From Pseudoruegeria sp. SHC-113 (GTDB lineage: Bacteria > Pseudomonadota > Alphaproteobacteria > Rhodobacterales > Rhodobacteraceae): a stretch of DNA of 64,000 bases. The notes below the pieces were generated by a model, which was not told where the DNA came from, ran no database searches, and saw only the letters and a program-made list of their open reading frames with translations. Shown piece by piece: positions 28,755-37,330 of the stretch. Location of the stretch: the NCBI RefSeq assembly GCF_025376885.1, contig NZ_JAHUBR010000001.1:2418001-2482000 (forward strand). The letters are read 5' to 3'. The first letter of the stretch is position 1; each line of letters begins with the position of its first letter. The position numbers were made by a program, and so were the translations under genes.

Positions 28755-29720
28755 CTACTCCGCCGCGAAGATCATATCGATCATCGCCTGCGTTCCGCGG
28801 GAGAACTCAAGCGGGCACGGATAGTCCGCGCCTTCACGCACAGAGCGGCCGAAATTCTCCACCTGCAACATGTAGTGGTTTACGCCCGGAAAGCGCTCGA
28901 TGCGCTTGGCCATGCCGGGCTGATCCACCACGATCTCGGCCTGGGAATAGACATTGGCGTTGAAGGGCGCGGTGAGGCGCACGATGCCTTCTGTGCCGTG
29001 AAACGTCATCTCCTGACGCGGGAACATGCGCATCGACACCGTTGCCGCATAGGTGAAGGAGGGAAACTGGGCCTGCGCGTGGCTCACCACGTCCACGCCG
29101 TTTTCCCGCATGATCTGCGCCGTGGCGCTCACCGGCTCCTCGCCCGTCACGAAACGGGCCGAGCCGTAGGTATAGACGCCAATATCCGGGATCGCGCCGC
29201 CGCCGGTCTCGGGGCGGTTGCGGATGTTGCTGGTGTCGGCGCGGTTGTCGTAGCTGAAGAAGCCGTCCACATGGAGCAGATCGCCGATCGCGCCGGTCTG
29301 CACCAACTCGCGCGCACGCTGCCATTGCGGGTGGTGGACGATCATATAGGCCTCCGCCACGAGAAGGCCCGAGGCATCGCGCAGGGCGATCAGCTCGTCG
29401 ATTTCTTCGGCCTTCATCGCGATGGGCTTTTCACAGAGCACATGCTTTCCGACCGCCACCGCCTTCTTCACCCATTCCACGTGCAGATGGTTGGGCAGCG
29501 GGATGTAGACCGCATCGATCGACGGATCGGCCAGCAGATCCTCATAGGAAAGATGCACCTTAAGATCCGGGCAGAATTCCTTGAAGCCTTGGGCTTTTTC
29601 CTCAGCAGAAGTAGCCAGCGCCGCCAGCCGCGCGCCCTTGGCGGCATGGATCGCCGGCGCCATATGCTCCCGCGCGAATTTGGCCGCGCCCAAAATGCCC
29701 CAGTTCACAACAGCTTGCAT
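28755..29720 (-). CDS. Gfo/Idh/MocA family NAD(P)-dependent oxidoreductase
   Basis: 321 aa. N-terminal Rossmann fold (WGILGAAKFA), PLPNHLHVEW, the catalytic Lys in CEKPIAMKAEE, and the C-terminal domain GGGAIPDIGVYTYGSARF. The pattern is close to glucose-fructose oxidoreductase and D-xylose dehydrogenase relatives, so a sugar or polyol is the likely substrate, not identified. It follows rpoH on the same strand. Its GGGAGG ribosome site lies in the 3' arm of a hairpin. Confidence 0.85.
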   Translation of the reverse strand: MQAVVNWGILGAAKFAREHMAPAIHAAKGARLAALATSAEEKAQGFKEFCPDLKVHLSYEDLLADPSIDAVYIPLPNHLHVEWVKKAVAVGKHVLCEKPIAMKAEEIDELIALRDASGLLVAEAYMIVHHPQWQRARELVQTGAIGDLLHVDGFFSYDNRADTSNIRNRPETGGGAIPDIGVYTYGSARFVTGEEPVSATAQIMRENGVDVVSHAQAQFPSFTYAATVSMRMFPRQEMTFHGTEGIVRLTAPFNANVYSQAEIVVDQPGMAKRIERFPGVNHYMLQVENFGRSVREGADYPCPLEFSRGTQAMIDMIFAAE

Positions 29721-29726
29721 GAAAAT

Positions 29727-29752
29727 AGCCTCCCTGATTTCGCAGGGAGGCT
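29727..29752 (-). terminator. Hairpin after rpoH that includes the next gene's ribosome site
   Basis: On the minus strand AGCCTCCCTG pairs perfectly over 10 bases with CAGGGAGGCT around a 6-base loop, followed by ATTTTC and the ATG of the oxidoreductase. It may terminate rpoH. The GGGAGG in the 3' arm is the only plausible Shine-Dalgarno site of the next gene. Confidence 0.65.
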
Positions 29753-29777
29753 ACCATCAAGCGGCGAAGGCGCAAGG

Positions 29778-30674
29778 TCAGACAGGCGTGAGCATGCCCT
29801 TTTCCCGCGCCAGATCGCGCATTTTCTTCTGCAGCTTTTCAAACGCCCGCACCTCGATCTGGCGGATGCGCTCGCGGCTCACGTCGTATTGGCCCGAAAG
29901 CTCCTCCAGAGTCACCGGCTGATCCTGCAGACGGCGCTGCAGGAGGATATCCTTCTCGCGGTCGTTCAGAACCTCCATTGCCTCGGCCAGAAGCTCCCGA
30001 CGGCCTTCCAGCTCGTCCCGGGCCTCGTAATCGGCCGCCTGGTTGGCGTCCTCATCCTCGAGCCAGTCCTGCCACTCGGTGGCGCCATCGCCATCGGCCC
30101 CGATCATCGCGTTGAGCGAAGCATCCCCCCCCGACATCCGCCGGTTCATGGAGATCACCTCATCCTCGGTGACGTTCAGATCCTCGGCGATCTTCTTCAC
30201 GTTCTCCGGGCGCAGATCACCGTCTTCCAGCGCGCCGATACGGGATTTCGCCTTGCGCAGGTTGAAGAACAGCTTCTTCTGGGCGCTGGTGGTGCCAAGC
30301 TTGACCATTGACCACGACCGCAGCACATATTCCTGAATGCTGGCGCGGATCCACCACATGGCATAGGTCGCCAGGCGGAAGCCTTTCTCAGGGTCGAACT
30401 TCTTGACGGCCTGCATCAGGCCCACGTTAGCCTCCGAGATCACCTCGGCCTGCGGCAGGCCGTAGCCCCGGTAACCCATGGCGATCTTGGCCGCGAGGCG
30501 CAGGTGGCTCGTGACCATTTTATGGGCCGCCTCGGTGTCACCGCGCTCCACCCAGGCTTTCGCCAGCATGTATTCCTCTTCAGGCTCCAGCATGGGGAAC
30601 TTGCGGATTTCCTGAAGGTAACGGTTGAGGCCCTGCTCCGGTGACGGTGCGGGAAGATTGGCGTAATTGCTCAT
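29778..30674 (-). CDS. rpoH: Heat-shock sigma factor RpoH (sigma-32)
   Basis: 298 aa. Region 2 contains the core-binding segment around residues 75-100, ending KKFDPEKGFRLATYA. The RpoH box QKKLFFNLR is at 132-140, which separates it from housekeeping sigma factors. Region 4 HTH ends SRERIRQIEVRAFEKL. Rhodobacterales usually carry two paralogues (RpoHI, RpoHII); which one this is cannot be decided here. GGGGGAG lies upstream of the ATG. RpoH-like promoters lie 7 kb away at 37297 and possibly 37689. Confidence 0.95.
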   Translation of the reverse strand: MSNYANLPAPSPEQGLNRYLQEIRKFPMLEPEEEYMLAKAWVERGDTEAAHKMVTSHLRLAAKIAMGYRGYGLPQAEVISEANVGLMQAVKKFDPEKGFRLATYAMWWIRASIQEYVLRSWSMVKLGTTSAQKKLFFNLRKAKSRIGALEDGDLRPENVKKIAEDLNVTEDEVISMNRRMSGGDASLNAMIGADGDGATEWQDWLEDEDANQAADYEARDELEGRRELLAEAMEVLNDREKDILLQRRLQDQPVTLEELSGQYDVSRERIRQIEVRAFEKLQKKMRDLAREKGMLTPV

Positions 30675-30719
30675 GAGTGCTCCCCCTTTCTTGTCCCAAT
30701 GTTTATCCTGTTAACATGC

Positions 30720-30748
30720 CAGATAGTCATCCGGCACAGGCGGTTCAA
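30720..30748 (-). promoter_or_regulatory. Candidate rpoH promoter
   Basis: On the minus strand TTGAAC (30748-30743) and TATCTG (30725-30720) are spaced by 17 bases, 46 bases upstream of the ATG. Only the -35 element is strong. Confidence 0.45.
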
Positions 30749-30869
30749 TACCCCACGAAAATGGTTTTCGATCACGGGCATGATGTTTGAACGCAGCATG
30801 CGCCGGTTTCCGGCGGGCTGCCAGCCCTGTTTCAGCCGCGTCACGCGGGTGTGACGCCGCTTGAAGCCT

Positions 30870-32309
30870 TCAGAGCAGCGGGCCCATGGTGGCGAATAGA
30901 TTGTTCATCAGCTTGCGATGCATCGGCCATGTCTCCACTTCCGCCAGCGTGACCTGATCGCTGTCGGCCAGATACTCGGCCTGTCGCGCGTCAATGGCCC
31001 CGGTGAGCGCCGGATCGCTGGCCAGAATACAGTTCTCGAAATTGATGTCGAAGCTGCGCCGGTCGAGATTGGCGGAGCCAAAGAGTGCCACCTCGCCGTC
31101 CACCGTCAGGATCTTGGAGTGCAAAAGCCCCGGCGTGTATTCGTGGATCTCAACACCGCAGCGCAGAAGCGAGAGGTAATAGCTGTGAGACGCCAGCCGC
31201 ACGAGGCCGGAATCGTTGCGCTTGGGCAGGATCAGCCGCACCTTCACTCCGCGCATCGCCGCCGAGCACAGCCGCCCGTTCAGCGCCTCGCTGGGCACGT
31301 AGTAAGGCGTTGTCACCGTCACCTCGCGCTGCGCGCTGGCGACAAGGTTCTGGAAAATATCCGGCACCGCCTGAAAGCTCTCGGTGGGGCCGGTGCCGAT
31401 CACGATGGCCGGGAAGCCGCCTTGCGTGTAGGGCATCGGGTCATCCAGCAAATGTGCGATGGATTCACCGGTGTGGCTCTCCCAGTCGCCGGCAAACACC
31501 ACCTGGTTCTGCCAGACAACCGGCCCGGTGAGCCGCACCATGATGTCGACCCAAGGCGCGAATTTCGGCTTAACGCGAAACTCCGGATCGGCGCAGTTCT
31601 GGCTGCCACAATAGGTGATCTTATTGTCGATCACCACGATCTTGCGGTGGTTGCGGATGTCCATCCGCTTGAACAGCAGGTGGACCCAGGCCTGCCGCAG
31701 CGAGAAGGCCACGCCGCATTTTACCCCGGCCTGCGCCATGACCTCCCAGTAATCGGAGTCCAGCATGGCGCGCGAGCCCATGCCATCGGCCATCACCCGC
31801 ACCGTCACCCCGCGCGCGGCCGCCCGCACGCAGGCATCCACCACTTTCAGCCCGTTTGTGTCGGTGAGCCAGATGTAAAAAAGCAGATGAACGTGATCCT
31901 GCGCCGCGTCGATATCGGCCACCATGCGGTCGATCGCGTCATTGGAATTTTCCGCCAGTTCCGCCGTATTGCCATCCGCGGGCTGGAACCCGTTGACCGA
32001 CTGTGCCCGCGCGAAGGCCTGCCGATGCAAAAGCGGGATCTCCGGCTTGGGCAGCGGCGGCTGGCCCGGCGGCGTTTTGGGCAGCGCGCTGATGATGCTC
32101 TGCATCCGCGCCACGTCCTTGCGGCCGAAACTCACCTCGCCAAAGAGGAAATACAGCAGGATGCCGAGCCACGGGATCGCCAGCACGCAGACGATCCACG
32201 CCAGCCGCGCGGCAGGGGCACGGTTCTCGCGCAGCAGGACGCGTGCCACGGTGAGAAGCTGCAACCCGTAGCTGATCAGCCACCAGGTCTCCAGTTCCAG
32301 TTCGGGCAT
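30870..32309 (-). CDS. cls: Cardiolipin synthase, phospholipase D type
   Basis: 479 aa. Two N-terminal membrane segments (about 8-25 and 33-58, PLDc_N type) are followed by two HKD motifs: HRKIVVIDN, and HSKILTVDG with GSANLDRRS. This is the ClsA-type layout that joins two phosphatidylglycerol molecules at the inner membrane. A second PLD-family gene, with a lipoprotein signal, lies at 33913-35460. Confidence 0.92.
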   Translation of the reverse strand: MPELELETWWLISYGLQLLTVARVLLRENRAPAARLAWIVCVLAIPWLGILLYFLFGEVSFGRKDVARMQSIISALPKTPPGQPPLPKPEIPLLHRQAFARAQSVNGFQPADGNTAELAENSNDAIDRMVADIDAAQDHVHLLFYIWLTDTNGLKVVDACVRAAARGVTVRVMADGMGSRAMLDSDYWEVMAQAGVKCGVAFSLRQAWVHLLFKRMDIRNHRKIVVIDNKITYCGSQNCADPEFRVKPKFAPWVDIMVRLTGPVVWQNQVVFAGDWESHTGESIAHLLDDPMPYTQGGFPAIVIGTGPTESFQAVPDIFQNLVASAQREVTVTTPYYVPSEALNGRLCSAAMRGVKVRLILPKRNDSGLVRLASHSYYLSLLRCGVEIHEYTPGLLHSKILTVDGEVALFGSANLDRRSFDINFENCILASDPALTGAIDARQAEYLADSDQVTLAEVETWPMHRKLMNNLFATMGPLL

Positions 32310-32344
32310 GCCCTTCTCCTTCCACCGTGGCCGCGCAGATGCGA

Positions 32345-33391
32345 CTAGCCTGCGGCGGGGGTGCGAAGTTTGTCAATAAGCTCAACCATATCCGCCGGCA
32401 GCGGGGCCTCGAAGCGCAGCACCTCGCCGCTCACCGGATGGATAAAGCCCAGCGTTGCTGCATGGAGCGCCTGCCGCGGGAAAGCGCGCACCGCCTCGAT
32501 GGCGGCGGGCGAAAGCGCCTTGGCGTTGAGCTTGCGCTTGCCGCCATAGGTGGGATCGCCGATCAGCCCGTGGCCGGCATGGGCCATATGCACCCGGATT
32601 TGGTGGGTGCGGCCCGTTTCCAGCCAGCACTCCATCAGCGCCACGACGCCCGGCGTGCCGAAGCTCTCTACGATCCGCACCCGCGTCACCGCGTGGCGAC
32701 CGCCGGAGAAGTAAACCGCCTGCTTCTGGCGGTCCGTCTTGTGGCGGGCCAACTGGGTGGTGACCTTCAGGATATTGCCTGGCTCGAAGGAGACACCCTT
32801 CACCCCGCGCAAACGCGGATCATTGGCATCCGGCACACCGTATACCACGGCGTTGTAATGGCGCTCCACCGTATGTTTCTCGAACTGCTCCGCCAACCCG
32901 TGGTGGGCGCGATCGCTCTTGGCAACAACGAGCAGGCCTGAGGTTTCCTTGTCGATCCGGTGCACGATGCCCGGGCGCTTCATGCCGCCCACACCGGAAA
33001 GCGCGTCGCCGCAATGATGCAGCAACGCGTTTACGAGTGTGCCCGAGGGCGTGCCTGGCGCCGGGTGGACGACCATGCCGACGGGCTTGTTGACGACGAT
33101 CAGGTCCTCGTCTTCGAACAGGATCTCCAGCGGGATGTCCTCGGGCAGAATGTGGCTTTCGGCGGCCTCGGCAAGGCGGATCTCGATCTCTTCGCCTTCG
33201 GCCACTTTGGCCCGCGGATCGGTGAGCGCCTCGCCGGCCCGCAGCACGTCGCCTGCTTCGATCAGCTTGGCAAGGCGCGAGCGGCTCAGGGCGGCTTCCT
33301 CTGGCACGTCGCGCGAAAGCGCCTTATCAAGGCGGCGCGGCGGATCGGCCGCGATGGTGACGCGCAGGGTGGTGATGGTCGGCTCGGACAT
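32345..33391 (-). CDS. rluD: RluD-type 23S rRNA pseudouridine synthase
   Basis: 348 aa from the ATG at 33391, where homology begins (MSEPTITT); upstream in-frame codons are read through the divergent gene. An N-terminal S4 RNA-binding domain (about 15-80) precedes the synthase domain, with catalytic Asp in HRIDKETSGLL and ETGRTHQIRVH. It should modify U1911/1915/1917 of helix 69. GGAG lies about 11 bases upstream. Its start codon overlaps that of the divergent small membrane protein (CATG). Confidence 0.9.
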   Translation of the reverse strand: MSEPTITTLRVTIAADPPRRLDKALSRDVPEEAALSRSRLAKLIEAGDVLRAGEALTDPRAKVAEGEEIEIRLAEAAESHILPEDIPLEILFEDEDLIVVNKPVGMVVHPAPGTPSGTLVNALLHHCGDALSGVGGMKRPGIVHRIDKETSGLLVVAKSDRAHHGLAEQFEKHTVERHYNAVVYGVPDANDPRLRGVKGVSFEPGNILKVTTQLARHKTDRQKQAVYFSGGRHAVTRVRIVESFGTPGVVALMECWLETGRTHQIRVHMAHAGHGLIGDPTYGGKRKLNAKALSPAAIEAVRAFPRQALHAATLGFIHPVSGEVLRFEAPLPADMVELIDKLRTPAAG

Positions 33392-33707
33392 GAAACAGGA
33401 TACTCCGGAACCGGACGTGGATCCGGCGATGGTGCGATTTCTGCGCTGGCTGGTGCTGGCGCTCACGGGGACGATGATCGCAGGCGTTGTAATCATCATC
33501 GCTCTGATTGTCATCCGCTTCCGCGAAGTGCGCGAAAGCCCCGACCTGCCCGCCAGTATTGCCCTGCCGCAAGGCACCAAAGCCATCGCCTTCACGCAGG
33601 CACCGGATTGGTACGCTGTCGTGACAGAAGAAAACGAGATCCTGATTTTTGACCGCAAGACAGGCGCGCTTGCCCAGACAGTGGCGCTGGAGCAACTGCC
33701 GTATTAA
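33390..33707 (+). CDS. Small membrane protein, DUF6476-like
   Basis: 105 aa from the ATG at 33390. A short polar N-terminus and one strong membrane helix (about 18-43, ALTGTMIAGVVIIIALIVI) are followed by a soluble C-terminal strand-rich tail ending IFDRKTGALAQTV. The arrangement resembles the small roseobacter family DUF6476; function unknown. The ATG overlaps the divergent rluD start by two bases and no clear ribosome site is visible. Confidence 0.7.
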   Translation: MKQDTPEPDVDPAMVRFLRWLVLALTGTMIAGVVIIIALIVIRFREVRESPDLPASIALPQGTKAIAFTQAPDWYAVVTEENEILIFDRKTGALAQTVALEQLPY

Positions 33708-33797
33708 GGGGCTCTGCCCCCGCCCCCTTCGGGGCCTCCCCCGAGATATTTACAGAACAAAGTGGGGCCCCTTCATCTTGGCCCAAATATCCCGGGG
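33708..33797. repeat. Dispersed palindromic intergenic repeat, family 1, copy B
   Basis: Inverted relative to the copy at 11446-11536 and similar over the full 90 bases. It begins with GGGGC-TCT-GCCCC directly after the stop codon at 33707. Outer arms CCCCGAGATATTT (33739-33751) and AAATATCCCGGGG (33785-33797). It again lies between convergent genes, so it may act as a bidirectional terminator. Confidence 0.8.
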
Positions 33798-33798
33798 C

Positions 33799-33910
33799 GC
33801 GGGGCAGCGTCCCGCGTTTTACCTGCGTGCGGGGCAGCGCCCCGCATCTAACCTGCGTGCGGGGCAGCGCCGCGCATGAAACCTGCGCGCGAGGCGGTAG
33901 CCTCGCGAGA
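33799..33910. repeat. Four tandem 30-base hairpin units
   Basis: Exact 30-base period with unit boundaries at 33801, 33831, 33861 and 33891. Each unit can form a hairpin such as GCGGGGC-AGC-GCCCCGC. Unit 4 reads GCGAGGC-GGTA-GCCTCGC, where both arms changed together and pairing is kept. The array ends at the stop codon of the next gene. Confidence 0.8.
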
Positions 33911-33912
33911 GG

Positions 33913-35460
33913 TTACAGCTGGCCTTCCACTGGAAGGAAGCGCGCGGCACCCGCGAGGAAGCGCGCGAAGAAGCTTGCGTCCGGTTCGCGGGTATAAAGC
34001 TCGTTGCGCCCGGCGCCGGTGTAGCGCCAGCGCAGGTTTCCTTTCTCATCCAGTTCTACCTGGTAGGTGTAATCGTCGATGCCCTCGTCAAAGGCCTTGG
34101 CAAAGCGCGCACCGCTCACGGGATCGTCGATGAACATGCCCACTTCGGTGTTCACCTTGATCGAGCGCGGATCGAAATTGAGCGAGCCGACGAAGACGTA
34201 ACGGCGGTCAACCACGGCGGCTTTGGTGTGCATCGTGAGGCGGATGGGAGACTCCGGCGGCACTTCGCCCAAAATCGTAGGCGCATCGTAGCGCACCTCG
34301 TAGAGCTCAACACCGGCGGCGGCGAGCCGTTTGCGGTAGGGTGTGTAGCCGCCATGCACATAGGCGTGGTTGGTGGCGGCGAGCGAATTTGTGACCACGC
34401 GCACTTTCACGCCTGTTGCAGCGAGTCGTTCGAAGAAATCAGTGCCATAGTCCTGCGGCACGAAATAGGGCGTGTAGAGGATCACCTCCTCGCGGGCATT
34501 GCCCATGAGGTTGAAAAGCGCATCCGAGGTTGTCCGCTCGCCGTCCGTCACCCGCACGCGCAGTTTGTCAGGCGGATCGGTGACGAGTTTCGCATGCCCA
34601 AAGGACAGGAACCGTTTGCCCTCGCGCAGCTCGCGCAGGATCGGGGCCTGCATCGCCTTGCGGTAGATCCCGGCTTCCGCTGTTGCCGCCCGCCGTTCGA
34701 ACGCCCGGCGCGCCTCAGTCAGCTCCTCTTCGGTGACGCGCACGTTCAGCCGATTGACGGGCACTGACCACGCGTCGTTCCAGAACAGATCAAAGGCCTC
34801 CGACATGGCCGCTACGCTGGGGCCGGCGACGAACATGTCGAAATCGGCGAATTCCGAGGAGGTATCGAGCTGGTAATATTCATCCGCGATGTTGCGCCCG
34901 CCGATGATCGCTGCGCCGCCATCGGCGATGAACAGCTTGTTGTGCATGCGGCGGTTCACCCGGCCGAAATCCAGCAGGTAGTTGACCACAGTGGGTGACC
35001 GGCGGCTCATCGGGTTGAAGATGCGCAGCTCGAGATTGGGGTGGTTGTCCAGCACGGCGAGTTGAGTGTCGGTGCTGGTGGTGAACACATCATCCAGCAG
35101 GAGCCGGACGCGCACGCCCCGCTCGGCTGCCTCGAGCAGTTTCAGGCCGATCAGCGCCCCGGCCTGATCGGGCTTGCCAAGGAAATACTGCAGATCCAGC
35201 GTCTCTTGCGCATCCTCGATCAGGCGCAGCCGGGCGGCGAGCGCGTCATTGCCGTCGGCCATGGGCACGAAGACGGATTTGCCCGGCACGTCGCGCCGCA
35301 GATCGCGGTTGACCTTGGCGACATTACCGACCTGTGCCGGCGGCGCGGCGCGGGAGGCGGGCGGCGGTGGATCGAACGGCACGTAGGTGCAGCCGGCCAG
35401 CCCCACGGAGAGGGCCAAAGCCCCCGCGAACACCCGACTCAGCCTTTGATTTGCCACCAT
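33913..35460 (-). CDS. Phospholipase D family lipoprotein (ClsC-like)
   Basis: 515 aa. The signal sequence ends in the lipobox LAGC (Cys24), so the mature protein should be lipid-anchored. Two HKD motifs: HNKLFIADG with GGRNIADEYYQ, and HTKAAVVDR with GSLNFDPRS. Domain order and length match ClsC-type cardiolipin synthases, which can use phosphatidylethanolamine as phosphatidyl donor. The stop codon sits at the edge of a tandem hairpin array. Confidence 0.85.
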   Translation of the reverse strand: MVANQRLSRVFAGALALSVGLAGCTYVPFDPPPPASRAAPPAQVGNVAKVNRDLRRDVPGKSVFVPMADGNDALAARLRLIEDAQETLDLQYFLGKPDQAGALIGLKLLEAAERGVRVRLLLDDVFTTSTDTQLAVLDNHPNLELRIFNPMSRRSPTVVNYLLDFGRVNRRMHNKLFIADGGAAIIGGRNIADEYYQLDTSSEFADFDMFVAGPSVAAMSEAFDLFWNDAWSVPVNRLNVRVTEEELTEARRAFERRAATAEAGIYRKAMQAPILRELREGKRFLSFGHAKLVTDPPDKLRVRVTDGERTTSDALFNLMGNAREEVILYTPYFVPQDYGTDFFERLAATGVKVRVVTNSLAATNHAYVHGGYTPYRKRLAAAGVELYEVRYDAPTILGEVPPESPIRLTMHTKAAVVDRRYVFVGSLNFDPRSIKVNTEVGMFIDDPVSGARFAKAFDEGIDDYTYQVELDEKGNLRWRYTGAGRNELYTREPDASFFARFLAGAARFLPVEGQL

Positions 35461-35522
35461 CTGCCACCCTTGCCCTGTTTTTTTCAGGATAGGGGCAGCA
35501 GCCGCCTGCCTGCAAGCGCCCC

Positions 35523-37118
35523 TTAGCTTGCCGCCGCGCCAGACCGGTAGCGGAAGTTGCGGAAATCCGCAGGTGCGGCGCGCCCAGAGAGATCCTGCGC
35601 CGCCATCCCAAGGAAGGTGCCAGTGAAGCTCGAATGCTCCCCGCGCCCGCCTTCATCCGAGAGCACCCCGGCATCCAGTTCCGGGCCGATCTCCTGCCAC
35701 GCACCGCCCGGCAGCCGGTAGCGGAACTGCAGCACCGCACCCCGGATGTCGAGCCCCAGCGCAAGCGGGCCCTCCGGCACCGCGATGCCATCGCCGATGG
35801 GGAAGCTCAAGCCCCCCTCGGGCCAATCGCCCGCGCAGGACTGGATCATCAGCACCGGCGCGCCGTCATCGCCGCGGCTCAGGCAGAGGTAATGCAGCTT
35901 GTGGCGGTTGTAATAGGCGGTGAGCCCGGCTTGCGCCTGGAAATCGGCCGGGGTGAACTCAAGCTCCACCTCGGCGCTGCAATGGGCCTCCGTCTGGCGG
36001 CGGGCCACCAGCGCCTGTTCGAACCAGCTGCCAAGGCCCTCGCGTCCGAAGAGGCGCAGCCAGCCGGGGCGCGCGGTGAAGGAGAAGAGCCGGTCGGCTT
36101 CCGGGCTGCGCGGCCATTGGAAATCCATCGGCAAAGGGCCTTGCGCAAAGGGAAAAGTCACATCCTCTGCGATCGGCGCCCCGCTGCCGGATGGCGCCAT
36201 GCCGCCGCCCTTGCGGTAAAGCCAGCCATCGGCGCGCCATTCGACCTCCTCAAGGCCGGTTTCTCGCCCCATCTGGCACTGGTTGCGCCCCGGCAAGGGG
36301 CGGCCGCAGAGGAAGGTGTGGAACCAGCGCCCGTCCGGTGTGCTGACAAGCTGGCCGTGGCCGACCCGCTGCAGCGCGTTTTCTGGTGCAAACCGCGCGG
36401 TGAGCACGTGATCTTCGGGGTGGGTTTCGTAAGGGCCCGTCAGCGCATCCGCGCGGGAATAGGTGACAGCGTGCTCATAGCCCGTCCCGCCTTCGGCAGT
36501 GCAGAGATAGTAGCGGCCCGCGTGTTTGAACAGATGCGCGCCTTCCGTCATCCCCAGCGGGCTGCCGTGATAGAGCGTGTGCCGCTCGCCGATCAGACGA
36601 CCCTCTTCAGGACTGTATTCCTGCGCGACGATGCCGCCGAACAGCCCGCGCGGCGGATCGCGGTGGGCCTGCGTGCCGCGATGATCCCAGATCTCGTTCA
36701 GGAGCCACTTGCGCCCGTCGTCGTCGTGAAACAGCGAGGGATCGAAGCCCGAAGAGTTCAGGTAGACCGGATCGGACCACGGCCCCTCGATGCTGGGCGC
36801 GGTGACAACGTAGTTGTGGGCGTCCTTGTAGTTGCCATCCATCCGCTTGACGTCGGTATAGACGAGCCAGAACAGCCCGTCGGCATAGGAGAGGCAGGGC
36901 GCCCAGATGCCGCCGGAATCGGGATTGCCGCGCATGTCGAGCTGGCTGGCGCGATCCAGCGGCATCGCCGCGATCTCCCAGTGGTCCAGATCCTCGGACC
37001 GGTAGATGCGCACGCCCGGATACCATTCGAAGGTGGAGGTGGCGATGTAATAGGTGCTGCCCGCCCGGCAGATCGAAGGATCGGGGTTGAACCCCCGCAG
37101 AATCGGATTGTCGGCCAT
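35523..37118 (-). CDS. Glycoside hydrolase family 43 (beta-xylosidase/arabinofuranosidase)
   Basis: 531 aa. A five-bladed propeller domain (about 1-310) contains the GH43 acids: Asp in GFNPDPSI, Asp in DPSLFHDDDG and Glu in GMTEGAHLF. The C-terminal half (about 330-525) is a concanavalin-like beta-sandwich as in two-domain beta-xylosidases. No signal peptide, so it would act on imported oligosaccharides in the cytoplasm. GAGGAG precedes the ATG. A LacI-type operator lies 112 bases upstream; no transporter is adjacent. Confidence 0.9.
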   Translation of the reverse strand: MADNPILRGFNPDPSICRAGSTYYIATSTFEWYPGVRIYRSEDLDHWEIAAMPLDRASQLDMRGNPDSGGIWAPCLSYADGLFWLVYTDVKRMDGNYKDAHNYVVTAPSIEGPWSDPVYLNSSGFDPSLFHDDDGRKWLLNEIWDHRGTQAHRDPPRGLFGGIVAQEYSPEEGRLIGERHTLYHGSPLGMTEGAHLFKHAGRYYLCTAEGGTGYEHAVTYSRADALTGPYETHPEDHVLTARFAPENALQRVGHGQLVSTPDGRWFHTFLCGRPLPGRNQCQMGRETGLEEVEWRADGWLYRKGGGMAPSGSGAPIAEDVTFPFAQGPLPMDFQWPRSPEADRLFSFTARPGWLRLFGREGLGSWFEQALVARRQTEAHCSAEVELEFTPADFQAQAGLTAYYNRHKLHYLCLSRGDDGAPVLMIQSCAGDWPEGGLSFPIGDGIAVPEGPLALGLDIRGAVLQFRYRLPGGAWQEIGPELDAGVLSDEGGRGEHSSFTGTFLGMAAQDLSGRAAPADFRNFRYRSGAAAS

Positions 37119-37229
37119 GGCGCTGTGCCTCCTCGCGTCGCGTTTCGCCGTCAGCCTACAGCCCCGCGGCGGCGGCCTTCGGCCAAACCTTGCCGGGATG
37201 CGGGGGGGTCATGGGCTGACTTCTGCCTA

Positions 37230-37243
37230 TGTAAACGATTACA
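37230..37243. promoter_or_regulatory. LacI-family operator-like site upstream of the GH43 gene
   Basis: TGTAAACGATTACA, a near-perfect dyad with central CG typical of LacI-family sugar regulators. No LacI gene is in the window. Confidence 0.55.
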
Positions 37244-37296
37244 AGCCTGTTTGAAACGGAATTTCGGAAAGTGTTGAAAAATTTCATCACCCCCTA

Positions 37297-37324
37297 TTGA
37301 CGGTTTTGCCCCACCACCCCATAT
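37297..37324 (+). promoter_or_regulatory. RpoH-type promoter of the CcsR-like sRNA
   Basis: TTGACG (37297-37302) and CCCCATAT (37317-37324) separated by 14 bases. The second element matches the sigma-32 -10 consensus CCCCATNT. Expected transcript start near 37331. Confidence 0.65.
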
Positions 37325-37330
37325 CCGTTT

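Noticed and set aside
33799-33910. Tandem 30-base repeats considered as a CRISPR array
   Set aside because: Units are directly adjacent with no unique spacers and no cas genes are present.
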